This document shows positions 31,018-38,379 of a stretch of DNA of 64,000 nucleotides, in pieces. This DNA comes from Bacillus zhangzhouensis (GTDB taxonomy: Bacteria; Bacillota; Bacilli; Bacillales; Bacillaceae), in NCBI RefSeq assembly GCF_000715205.1, contig NZ_JOTP01000006.1, positions 124,001 through 188,000 of the forward strand, read 5' to 3'. The stretch's first letter is position 1, and each line of letters starts with the position of its first letter. The position numbers and the translations under genes are program-made. A model generated the notes under the pieces. That model did no database searches, was not told where the DNA came from, and saw only the letters and a list, made by a program, of their open reading frames with translations.

Positions 31018-31578
31018 ATGAACAAAATTACCTTTCCACAATCATTTCCAACGATACATACTGAAAGATTGATCTTAAAACAAACAACGATCGAAGACGC
31101 TGAGGATATGCACATCTATTTATCCAATGAAACCGTGTGCCGCTACATGGGAATGGATGCTCATGATTCCATTGAAGACACAAAAGGAGAAATCAAGTGG
31201 TATGACGATATCTTCAAAGAACAAACAGGTATCCGGTGGGGCATTTCTTTAAAAGACAACCCTGCCATCATCGGCAGCTGCGGCTTTCTCAATCTAGAAA
31301 AACAGCACCGCCGTACGGAAATTGGTTATGAATTACACCACGATCATTGGAGAAAAGGCATCATGAGCGAAGCGATTGCTGCGGTGTTGCGATATGGTTT
31401 TCAGGAAATGAAACTCAATCGAATTGAAGCCATCATTGATCCAGCAAATACATCCTCTGTTCAATTGTTGGAGAACTTTGATTTTGTACGAGAGGGTTTA
31501 TTGAGAGAGTATGATCTTGGTCAGAATGGGTTTGATGATGTGTTTATGTATTCGATTTTAAAGAGAGATTACGAATAA
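31018..31578 (+). CDS. GNAT N-acetyltransferase, RimJ/RimL-like
   Basis: A 186-residue acetyltransferase of the RimJ/RimL type. ERLILKQTTIEDAEDMH at the N-terminus and GYELHHDHWRKGIMSEAIAAVLRYGF near 110-135 (acetyl-CoA binding) are typical, as is NRIEAIIDPANTSSVQLLENFDFVREG. Start ATG 31018 has GGAGGA seven bases upstream. Its stop-side neighbour is a LytTR gene 26 bp away. Substrate could be a protein N-terminus or a small amine. Confidence 0.85.
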   Translation: MNKITFPQSFPTIHTERLILKQTTIEDAEDMHIYLSNETVCRYMGMDAHDSIEDTKGEIKWYDDIFKEQTGIRWGISLKDNPAIIGSCGFLNLEKQHRRTEIGYELHHDHWRKGIMSEAIAAVLRYGFQEMKLNRIEAIIDPANTSSVQLLENFDFVREGLLREYDLGQNGFDDVFMYSILKRDYE

Positions 31579-31604
31579 AACCCCAATGGACAGAGGAGAA
31601 ACAA

Positions 31605-32057
31605 ATGAAAACGGATATTCATTTCATCAAAAAGCCGCAAGCAGAATATGTTTCTTTTCACATTTATGAGCTAAATCCTACTATTGAAAAGCTAGTTCAA
31701 CAAGTAGAGCAATCAGCACCCTATTTCCTAGCGCAAGAGCCCACGAAAGAAAGAGTGAAGAAGGTCTATTATCACGAGGTTTTATATATAGAAAGCGTCG
31801 ATAAAAGATCGTTCTTGTATACGTCAGATGGGGTATTCCTCATAAAGGAAAAGTTATTTGAACTTGAAGAGTTGCTTGAAGCGCATGATTATGTCAGGAT
31901 TTCTAAATCGATGATTCTGAATATTGATCAGATCGCCGCTATTTCTCCTAAAACGAGTGGCCGTTTTGAAGCAAGCCTTATGAATGAAGAAAAGGTGATG
32001 ATTTCACGCTTTTATATTCAAAAATTAAAAGAGAAGCTTGGATTACGGAGGAAGTGA
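31605..32057 (+). CDS. LytTR-type DNA-binding regulator
   Basis: A 150-residue regulator with no receiver domain: a short N-terminal region (1-45) and a C-terminal LytTR DNA-binding domain (about 50-145; EVLYIESVDKRSFLYTSDG, EELLEAHDYVRISKSMILNIDQI). It is coupled to a DUF3021 membrane protein. Such LytTR-DUF3021 pairs are one-component systems in Firmicutes that often regulate their own operon; the signal is unknown. Confidence 0.88.
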   Translation: MKTDIHFIKKPQAEYVSFHIYELNPTIEKLVQQVEQSAPYFLAQEPTKERVKKVYYHEVLYIESVDKRSFLYTSDGVFLIKEKLFELEELLEAHDYVRISKSMILNIDQIAAISPKTSGRFEASLMNEEKVMISRFYIQKLKEKLGLRRK

Positions 32058-32062
32058 ACAGG

Positions 32063-32473
32063 ATGAGACGTTACATCATAAACCTTTTGATCACATTTTG
32101 TATAATCTTTACGACCCTCGTATTGATTTACTGTTTCACGTTTGGATCAATGCCCATCTACATTGTACAAGCGATCATTGCCAGTTCCTTTATTTCAAGT
32201 GCACTTACCTTTTTGTTGTACCCCAAACAAACGTACAGCCATAAACGGATTCTTTTTCAACAGATTATATATATCATCCTTGTGATGTGTATGATTATGA
32301 CAACCATCATCATCGTCAGCGGTGAAATCAGTCTCCTTTCGTTCATCGTGAATTTACTTGTCGTTATGGCTTTATTCTTTTTGATCAAGTATCTATTGTA
32401 TAAAAAAGATCAGGCTACCGCTGCGGAAATTAATGAGCTTTTACAGCAACGAAAAAAACGAACAACAACTTAA
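32063..32473 (+). CDS. DUF3021 membrane protein
   Basis: A 136-residue membrane protein with four hydrophobic segments (about 5-25, 35-53, 70-90, 98-117) and a charged C-terminal tail. It fits DUF3021, the usual partner of stand-alone LytTR regulators. I use ATG 32063, 11 bases after GGAGG; a GTG at 32054 overlaps the LytTR stop and is also possible. It is inferred to control the LytTR protein at the membrane. Confidence 0.75.
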   Translation: MRRYIINLLITFCIIFTTLVLIYCFTFGSMPIYIVQAIIASSFISSALTFLLYPKQTYSHKRILFQQIIYIILVMCMIMTTIIIVSGEISLLSFIVNLLVVMALFFLIKYLLYKKDQATAAEINELLQQRKKRTTT

Positions 32474-32568
32474 TATGCATCTTAGGGCTAAAAATTGACA
32501 TGTTAGGAAGATTTGATTGAGGCTTCTGCTTGATTACACTACTCTGAGATTAGAGGAGGAATCAAAAC

Positions 32569-33294
32569 ATGAAACCAATGACAATCATTCGAAAATCTGT
32601 GCTTCTACTGCTGTTTTCTTTAATCATTCCAACAAGTGCAGGTGTTTATATATCCATCAAAGAAGTGACCGATCCAATGAACATCTATATCATCAATGGC
32701 CTTGCGATGCTGGCTGGGTGTCTTTTACTTCTATTCATTATTCAAAAAAGCCGTTTTCACTTGAAAGAAATAGGTTTTCGAGGGTCTCTTGGTATGTGGG
32801 TCATTCCCATCCTTTTCATTGAGACCATCCCGTTTATTGCTGGATTAAACAAGGATCTATCCTTACCTTCCTTTACTGCACTTTGTTTCTTCATGGTGTT
32901 TGTCGGTATTTTTGAAGAAGGTATTTTTCGCGGCATCCTGTTCCGATATTTAAAACAAATCAATCTAAGCACTGCCATATGGGGATCCGCCGTATTATTC
33001 AGTCTTGGTCATGCTGCAAATCTATTAAGCGGAAAAAGCCTTACCTTAACAGTGGCACAAATCATATTCGCCTTTTTATTTGGACTCGTTGCAGCCGAAA
33101 TCGTGGCACTCACTAACAGCCTGCAATGGGTGATCATATGGCACGCGGTGCATAATATCGTGGATCAAATGACAAATGGGCAAGCGCCTATGGCGATGCA
33201 AATGCTTTTGCTTTTGATTCAATGCGTCATTCTGCTGGTTCTTGCGCTGGAGTTGTGGAGAAGATTAAGAATGAAAAAAGTGTTCGATAGATAA
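32569..33294 (+). CDS. CPBP-family intramembrane metalloprotease
   Basis: A 241-residue protein with about seven membrane helices. The three CPBP motifs are present: EEGIFRGILFRYL (EExxxR) near 116-128, FSLGHAANL (H) near 143-151 and WHAVHN (HxxxN) near 189-194. Such enzymes process prenylated proteins in eukaryotes, and in bacteria are linked to bacteriocin immunity and maturation. It lies 1.2 kb from a candidate bacteriocin locus in the opposite orientation, with a decayed gene between; a link is possible but not shown. Confidence 0.88.
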   Translation: MKPMTIIRKSVLLLLFSLIIPTSAGVYISIKEVTDPMNIYIINGLAMLAGCLLLLFIIQKSRFHLKEIGFRGSLGMWVIPILFIETIPFIAGLNKDLSLPSFTALCFFMVFVGIFEEGIFRGILFRYLKQINLSTAIWGSAVLFSLGHAANLLSGKSLTLTVAQIIFAFLFGLVAAEIVALTNSLQWVIIWHAVHNIVDQMTNGQAPMAMQMLLLLIQCVILLVLALELWRRLRMKKVFDR

Positions 33295-33313
33295 GGAAAA
33301 GAGGAGAAAAGAA

Positions 33314-34389
33314 ATGAAAAAGAACACATGGATAGAAGGCTGGTTTGAAAAATGCGAAGAACTTGAAATCAAGCCTTGGGAATGAGATTTCAAACAAAGT
33401 TATACCAGAAAATCAATAGAAAACACATCACTAATTAAGCTCATGTTAGAGTATAAATTGGGAGCAACTCAAAGAAACAGATTTCGATAAAAGCCTTATC
33501 ATATTTATCAACTACTTTGGGGAACAGAGAATGATCAAAAGCTTATATCAAAGCGTTATTTAGACAGCTACAACTTGCTTCGTGGAGAAACCATGAATTC
33601 GTTTTGGACTACTTTAAAAAATAGTGTGATCAACTCATCTAATAGAAACACTTTATACGATGACATTAACATTAATCCAACCTCTTATAGATCAATGTCA
33701 TCTATTAATTTCTTATGACAACTTCGAAAGATTTGAAATGATCAAAAATAACAATGAAGGGTTTAAAGCATTTACTTTTTCCACTCACTGCATTGGAAAT
33801 TTCACCGATTTATCCCACCGAATGAATACTGGCCGATACTCTATATCACAAGATTATTTGAGCGAATACAAGGAAATCTTCGCTTTTTTCAGCTAAATGT
33901 AAGAAATTCAAAAGACGGTTTTCGCATGCCGTAGCACTTAGCAAATGTTCACGAAAAAATGCAACGTCGCCTTATACTTTCTATAATCCAAGCCGATGGA
34001 AAAAATCATCTTAGGTGAAGTAAATCAAGAGAATCTTGAATGTGAACGATTGCTGGTGGAAATCTCTGCAAGTCATGATGACACCTTCAAAGGAAATTTC
34101 ATCGGGGCATTACTTTGATACAAAGGTCATATAGTAAGTCACAAGGTTCTTCTAAAAAATTTAACTTTATGCTAAGAGTTCATTCAAACAAAAATTCTGA
34201 ATGGATGGTCAAAATATGTATCAATCGGAGTACTGTTCAGTATAGATGAGTCAATTCTTCATTTCATAAAAAAAGAACGCATGTATGCATAAGAAAGAAA
34301 TAAACAAGCTTGAGGATTATGAGTGGGATATGTATTTTCAAGCAAAGTGGCTTGGGAGAGTGGACAAGCTAATTATACTAAAAGTCTAG
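33314..34389 (+). pseudogene. Decayed gene of unknown family
   Basis: A GAGGAGAAAAG ribosome site precedes ATG 33314, which begins MKKNTWIEGWFEKCEELEIKPWE and then hits a stop at once. Protein-like stretches continue in changing frames: a 78-aa piece at 33660-33896, a stretch near 33996-34120 (starting MEKIILGEVNQENLE), and an ending near 34285-34389 (KLEDYEWDMYFQAKWLGRVDKL). Several frameshifts and stops are needed to join them, so one ancestral gene of about 350 codons has been lost. I do not recognise the family. Confidence 0.6.
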
Positions 34390-34447
34390 AAAGAGGATAA
34401 TAACAGCTGTCGCTATAATTAATTTATTTTCACAACGTAACAAAGGA

Positions 34448-34481
34448 CGAACGAAGCTTTTTTCAAAAAGCCCCGTTCGTA
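34448..34481. terminator. Hairpin at the end of the bacteriocin locus
   Basis: CGAACG...GCTTTTTT paired to AAAAAGC...CGTTCG. It lies just after the stop of the metallopeptidase gene (minus strand) and after the decayed gene (plus strand). The T-run on either side is poor, so it is a probable but not ideal terminator. Confidence 0.5.
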
Positions 34482-34502
34482 ATCAATTTTGATTAATGAA
34501 AA

Positions 34503-35192
34503 TTAATTTTTATTTAAATAATCAATTCTACTAGAAACACTTGGATGAGTAGCAAGTGCATTAAAAGTTTTCTCTCTTAATTCATATATTCCACTTAGTT
34601 TTTGTAGAGTCGACATACCTGTTGATATACTTGTATTTACCGAAGCATAATAATCCGCACGCATTTCTTTAAGCCTTGTTCTATAGAAATGTAAAACAAA
34701 TAAAAAAAGGTAAAATACCACAGCAAATATCAAATAAATCACAATATATTTCTTAACAAATCCTAAAGATGAAATGAAAGTTAATATAATAGGGTTAACA
34801 TATATTACAGTAAAAAAAGAAATCATATTATTAATCTGGTCTCTATAAATTATATGTGCCTTTTCATGAAAAATAAGGAAATCCAACTCTTCATTTGTTA
34901 AATGTTTAAAAGACTTTTCACTAATAGCGTACACTGCCTCTTTATTTATCGGTAAATATATTGATAGACCTCCTTTAACAATAAGTGCATCTGTAATGTA
35001 AATATTTTTTTTTATTTTATTGCAATAGTAAATATTTTTTTTTGTCTTCTTGATATACCAAGCAACAACATAGGGAAAAACAAAATACATAACAATTATG
35101 TATAAATAACCATTAATCATTAAACTTAAAGGAATCATTTCTCTACTGACAAAACAAATTAAAGAATAAAACATCAAAAACAAATAAATCAA
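34503..35192 (-). CDS. M48-type membrane metallopeptidase of the bacteriocin locus
   Basis: A 229-residue membrane protein. Two N-terminal membrane helices (about 2-16, 25-46) lead to a zinc-protease core: the HEKAH (HExxH) motif near 110 in LIFHEKAHIIYRDQ, two further helices, and the third-ligand segment KEMRADYYAS near 185. This is the M48/HtpX-like pattern. The start is a TTG with AAAGGA ten bases upstream, one base after the DUF95 gene stop. It ends the operon that begins with the bacteriocin precursor, so it could remove the leader or give immunity. Role inferred from context only. Confidence 0.75.
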   Translation of the reverse strand: MIYLFLMFYSLICFVSREMIPLSLMINGYLYIIVMYFVFPYVVAWYIKKTKKNIYYCNKIKKNIYITDALIVKGGLSIYLPINKEAVYAISEKSFKHLTNEELDFLIFHEKAHIIYRDQINNMISFFTVIYVNPIILTFISSLGFVKKYIVIYLIFAVVFYLFLFVLHFYRTRLKEMRADYYASVNTSISTGMSTLQKLSGIYELREKTFNALATHPSVSSRIDYLNKN

Positions 35193-35193
35193 G

Positions 35194-35688
35194 TTACATC
35201 ATTCCTTTAAGTATAATTGGGCTAATATAAGTCTCTATAACTGCTGCTATCAATATTAATAAAATGCCAACAAAGGATATAAAAATAAATTTCATCTTAT
35301 TAGACATTACATCTTCGTATTTATTAAAAGCAACACTTCCTGCTATAATAAACGCCAACATTTCAAAAATCCCATGGGCAATTATGGATAGAAACATTAA
35401 AACATGAGTAAGGGCTGACAGTGCAAAAGCTAATATTACTGCATTATACATAAGAGTTATATAAGTTGGTATCCTATAAAGGAATAGCCCCAATATAATA
35501 ACAAGAAATACTTTAAGGTTATTTGTTACTATGTAAAAAAAAATGTTTTTGTTCTGAAATTCTAGCACCTCTGTGCTATCCAAATTCACACCCACTGCAT
35601 AAAAAATAAGCAAACTAACTAATAAGGTGCTTGCAAATAAAACAAAGGATTTTATGAAAGGGTTAATCGCTTTATACTTACCTCTCAT
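35194..35688 (-). CDS. SpoIIM/DUF95-family membrane protein of the bacteriocin locus
   Basis: A 164-residue protein with five hydrophobic segments. The stretch IAHGIFEMLAFIIAGSVAF near 105-123 is the conserved HGxxE core of the SpoIIM/DUF95 family. DUF95 proteins are a hallmark of circular bacteriocin operons (AS-48, circularin A, gassericin A types), where they are needed for production and partly for immunity. It overlaps the upstream gene by 4 bp (ATGA) and abuts the peptidase gene. Family is well supported; function follows from that family. Confidence 0.82.
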   Translation of the reverse strand: MRGKYKAINPFIKSFVLFASTLLVSLLIFYAVGVNLDSTEVLEFQNKNIFFYIVTNNLKVFLVIILGLFLYRIPTYITLMYNAVILAFALSALTHVLMFLSIIAHGIFEMLAFIIAGSVAFNKYEDVMSNKMKFIFISFVGILLILIAAVIETYISPIILKGMM

Positions 35689-36179
35689 AAAGCTAACTCC
35701 CCAAACTTATTTATTATTACTATAAATCCTACTATCACAAACGGTATTATGAATACTTTAGTATTTAGTAAATATTCGTATAACAAGAAGCATATGAGAA
35801 AGTATGACAAAATATTTGAAATCGGAATTGTTAATACAATTGGATTAAATTCAAACCACACAATTTTATCTAGTAAATTCCATATCGAAACAAAAGCGTA
35901 TCCATATAAGACAAATAAAAACAAATATTTACTTATCAATTTATTGATTTGTTCATTTTTAAATATAAGTTTAAGAGCAACTTTAAAAATGAGATAAGTT
36001 AAGATTAAATACATTCCTATAGTAGTAATAGATAGGATAAATAAAATTATAATTAATAATACAGTAGGACGTTCTATATTGAGACTATATACAAAAGGAG
36101 TGATTGTTTCTATACCATGAATATACAAAGCTATTACATTTAATATACAGCTTCCAAAAATTAATATACATACCTGCAA
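35685..36179 (-). CDS. Multi-pass membrane protein of the bacteriocin locus
   Basis: A hydrophobic protein with about five membrane helices, last residues NKFGELAL, overlapping the DUF95 gene by 4 bp. The start is uncertain: TTG 36179 (LQVCILIFGS...) follows directly on a terminator hairpin and has no good ribosome site; a longer frame from ATG 36272 would read through the bacteriocin 3' end in another frame and seems unlikely. The position between precursor and DUF95 fits an immunity or maturation protein. I do not recognise the family. Confidence 0.6.
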   Translation of the reverse strand: MQVCILIFGSCILNVIALYIHGIETITPFVYSLNIERPTVLLIIILFILSITTIGMYLILTYLIFKVALKLIFKNEQINKLISKYLFLFVLYGYAFVSIWNLLDKIVWFEFNPIVLTIPISNILSYFLICFLLYEYLLNTKVFIIPFVIVGFIVIINKFGELAL

Positions 36180-36189
36180 TTTTTTTAAA

Positions 36190-36221
36190 AAAAGATGGGA
36201 AGAAGATCTCCCATCTTTTCT
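36190..36221 (-). terminator. Terminator between bacteriocin precursor and the accessory genes
   Basis: GATGGGA/TCCCATC with a short loop and seven Ts on the minus strand, ending 10-40 bp after the precursor stop. Partial read-through would give much more precursor than accessory mRNA, as in many bacteriocin operons. Confidence 0.82.
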
Positions 36222-36231
36222 ATGAACTAGA

Positions 36232-36516
36232 TCAGACACCGGCTGCTCCAGTTGCTGCAATGGCAGCTGCAACTGGCCAAGCTATAGTTACTCCTAAAGC
36301 GGTTAGTACATATGATTGGACTCCATATACCCCACTAATAGTAGTTAAGGCATTAGCAATACCAGGGCTGACTTTCACTCCGGCATTTTGGAGAATCATA
36401 ATAACATCGGCAGAAACAAAAATACCGCCCATCATAAATATTGCAAGTAGAGCAAATCCACTCAGGCAGACCTTTCTTAAATTTAATTTTACATTAATTC
36501 CTTCAAATGTTAGCAT
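36232..36516 (-). CDS. Circular bacteriocin precursor, gassericin A/butyrivibriocin AR10-like
   Basis: A 94-residue precursor with GGGAGG seven bases before its ATG. Residues 1-36 form a basic then hydrophobic leader ending FVSA; from Asp37 the remaining 58 residues have no Cys, are rich in Ala, Gly, Ile and Val, and have few charges. Against gassericin A, also 58 residues, the match runs through G-V-K-V-S-P-G-I-A-N-A-L (GIHLATGTARKL) and ALGVTIAWPVAAAIAATGAAGV (ILGVTLPAWALAAAGALGATAA). The DUF95 neighbour supports a head-to-tail cyclised peptide. The cleavage site (before Ala36 or Asp37) is predicted. Identity is recognised by similarity only. Confidence 0.75.
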   Translation of the reverse strand: MLTFEGINVKLNLRKVCLSGFALLAIFMMGGIFVSADVIMILQNAGVKVSPGIANALTTISGVYGVQSYVLTALGVTIAWPVAAAIAATGAAGV

Positions 36517-36634
36517 TTAAATACCTCCCAAATTTATTACAATTAAAATTCTATTATATTTAAATACAAAATTCAACATTTTTTTATTTTTTTGTAAATG
36601 TTTTTCAGAAAATATATTGAAAGGAAGAATATAA

Positions 36635-36820
36635 ATGTTTCTAAATTTATTTGATGACCCAAAATGTTATATTTGCCATAAAAAAATTCAAGGTAATGAA
36701 GAAGTCTATATAAGATTAGTTTATCCAAAGAGACGAGGGCAGACTGAAATAAAAGCATTCTTAAGAAATGAAGGTGTTTTCTATTGTAAAAAATGCTTTG
36801 TCTTCAACAATACCAAATAA
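36635..36820 (+). CDS. Small CxxC/CxxC zinc-ribbon-like protein
   Basis: A 61-residue protein with AAAGGAAG upstream. CYIC near residue 11 and CKKC near 51 make a treble-clef or ribbon-like metal site around YPKRRGQTEIKAFLRNEG. It is a paralogue of the truncated copy at 30846-31013 (about 65-70% identical in the shared part by eye). It sits between the bacteriocin locus and the mobile element, on the opposite strand. Function unknown. Confidence 0.75.
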   Translation: MFLNLFDDPKCYICHKKIQGNEEVYIRLVYPKRRGQTEIKAFLRNEGVFYCKKCFVFNNTK

Positions 36821-36914
36821 TTAAGGATTTAATTAAAACACTTCTCAATATATATTGAATAATATTAAATAAAATCATCTATATCCTTAGGAAATATTTA
36901 TTTGAACTAAAAAA

Positions 36915-36946
36915 ATTAAGGTGAAGCTTTGCAGCTCACCTTTTAA
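36915..36946 (+). terminator. Terminator after the zinc-ribbon gene
   Basis: TTAAGGTGA...GC/GC...TCACCTTTTAA hairpin about 100 bp after the stop; T-rich downstream. Confidence 0.65.
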
Positions 36947-36973
36947 GTTTAATTTAAAATTATTTACTAGTAT

Positions 36974-37012
36974 TAAAAAAACTTCTAGAGAAACAAGAAT
37001 TTCTCTAGAAGT
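36974..37012 (-). terminator. Probable original terminator of guaA, displaced
   Basis: ACTTCTAGAGAAA/TTTCTCTAGAAGT is a perfect 13-bp stem with seven Ts on the minus strand. It lies 37 bp beyond the guaA-derived att repeat at 37053-37067, the distance expected for the terminator of guaA before the 7.6-kb element inserted. Confidence 0.75.
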
Positions 37013-37052
37013 TTAGCTATCAGCATTTTAAGGCTCTTAAATTATAATTTAC

Positions 37053-37067
37053 TCCCACTCAATCGTA
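37053..37067. repeat. guaA: attL: 15-bp direct repeat of the guaA 3' end
   Basis: TCCCACTCAATCGTA is identical to 44668-44682 inside guaA. On the minus strand this copy still reads T-I-E-W-E then TAA (via GAG TAA at 37049-37054), i.e. the ancestral last codons of guaA left behind at the far end of the element. Confidence 0.88.
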
Positions 37068-37159
37068 CTTCCATCTTTAAAATCATTGTATTTATTGGTC
37101 TCTATTAACACAAGTATGATATTGGTGGGGTATATGGTGGGTAAGATAGTAATAATCTT

Positions 37160-37561
37160 TTACCTAGCATTCAAAGAATTAATATAAACTAAATAGCAAG
37201 CAAAATCACCAAAACGTTTTCTATCATTTTCTATAGTTCCTAATTGATCAAACCAAGTAGTATTCCATCTCTGCTCTTTCATATATGAAGCGATTAATTT
37301 TAGACTTGCCATAAAATCATCATGTTGTCTCGTTCTTCTTTTATCTACCTCTCTTCGTTCAGTTGAATTTTGCAAACTCCAATTTGCTCTTGTATTCGCA
37401 TAAATTATGGCATTACTTATCATTTCTCTCCAAAACTCTTTAAATTCTTTGTCATTTATATTTGCTGATTCGATAATCTGATTATATATATTAGAAGAAT
37501 CCTCGAAAGTCAAACAATCATTGGCTTTTAAATAACCCTCATATGTATTCATATTCCCCAT
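37160..37561 (-). CDS. Unknown cargo protein paired with a phosphatase
   Basis: A 133-residue soluble protein, start ATG 37561 with GGAG nine bases upstream. The middle is highly charged (STERREVDKRRTRQHDDFMASL) and the whole is predicted helical, with several Trp residues. It starts 2 bp before the phosphatase stop codon region, so the two are a coupled pair and the last genes before attL, where IME cargo usually sits. I do not recognise a domain. A toxin, antitoxin or defence role is possible but only by position. Confidence 0.7.
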   Translation of the reverse strand: MGNMNTYEGYLKANDCLTFEDSSNIYNQIIESANINDKEFKEFWREMISNAIIYANTRANWSLQNSTERREVDKRRTRQHDDFMASLKLIASYMKEQRWNTTWFDQLGTIENDRKRFGDFACYLVYINSLNAR

Positions 37562-37563
37562 TC

Positions 37564-38376
37564 TCAAACTCTCCTCTTTGTTATTTGATATTCTACCCAA
37601 GAACCATCCATTCTCTTAGTATAGCTCGAATACGCACCCGTAAAAGTATCGTATTTTAATAAAGGCACTATTCCACTTCTTTCTGTTTCACCATCAATAT
37701 AAAAATGACTGTACCCATCCCAAAATACTTTCCCTAAATACTTACTATCATTAGAAACATTAACTGTCGAAACATGTCCTGCAATGATATCTTTATAAAA
37801 AGCTCCTGTTTCCGCTGGATACTTCCAAGTGAATTCATCTGGTTGTGTAGCATACTTCCATAAAAATTGATCTTTTTCAAAAATACCTGCATGAACATAA
37901 ATTTGGTTATCCGTTTCGTAAAATGGGTCTTGTTTTTCTTTATTAACAAGCCAATCTTGAAGTTTTGAATGGCGCTTTCTAATTTCCTTAATCATGTAAT
38001 AGCTTACTTCAGAATAGGATTCACCGTTATTTTTTGTATTTTTAATTATATCCATAAATTCATCACGAGAAAAAAAACTCTTTACAGTAAGAAAATTCAC
38101 TTCTTGAGAAAACCAATTCAATTTATCGTTTAAAGTAAACCAATCAATGAACATTTCTTCATGATTACCTAATAAAACTATAACTTGATTAGGATACTTC
38201 TCTTCTAATTCCTTTATATAATAAAGCACTCGACAACTATCTTTTCCTCTATCTATATAATCACCCAGAAAAATCAATTTATTGTCTTTGTTAGAATTTA
38301 AATCAACAAGACTTAATGTATCAAGCATTGAGTCATAGAACCCATGTATATCGCTAATAGAGTAAATCGTAGTCAT
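37564..38376 (-). CDS. PPP-family metallophosphatase (cargo)
   Basis: A 270-residue calcineurin-like phosphoesterase of the PPP serine/threonine phosphatase type. All core motifs are present: ISDIHGFYDS (GDxHG) near 7-16, FLGDYIDRGKDS (GDxVDRG) near 35-46, LLGNHEEM (GNHE) near 67-74, YVHAGI (HAG) and IAGHVST near 200. Known relatives include lambda phosphatase, PrpE and diadenosine tetraphosphatases, so substrates could be phosphoproteins or nucleotides. It is 3 bp downstream of the integrase gene and coupled to an unknown partner, inside a mobile element. Confidence 0.88.
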   Translation of the reverse strand: MTTIYSISDIHGFYDSMLDTLSLVDLNSNKDNKLIFLGDYIDRGKDSCRVLYYIKELEEKYPNQVIVLLGNHEEMFIDWFTLNDKLNWFSQEVNFLTVKSFFSRDEFMDIIKNTKNNGESYSEVSYYMIKEIRKRHSKLQDWLVNKEKQDPFYETDNQIYVHAGIFEKDQFLWKYATQPDEFTWKYPAETGAFYKDIIAGHVSTVNVSNDSKYLGKVFWDGYSHFYIDGETERSGIVPLLKYDTFTGAYSSYTKRMDGSWVEYQITKRRV

Positions 38377-38379
38377 TAT

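Noticed and set aside
32517..32822. Plus-strand 101-codon frame overlapping the CPBP gene start
   Set aside because: Out of frame with the clear CPBP motifs and no conserved domain.
35749..36520. Plus-strand reading frames of 82 and 138 codons over the bacteriocin region
   Set aside because: They are antisense to a coherent minus-strand operon, have poor ribosome sites and odd composition; the minus-strand proteins have recognisable families.
36573..36758. Minus-strand 61-codon frame opposite the zinc-ribbon gene
   Set aside because: Antisense to a gene with intact CxxC pairs and good ribosome site; hydrophobic composition is from AT-rich sequence.
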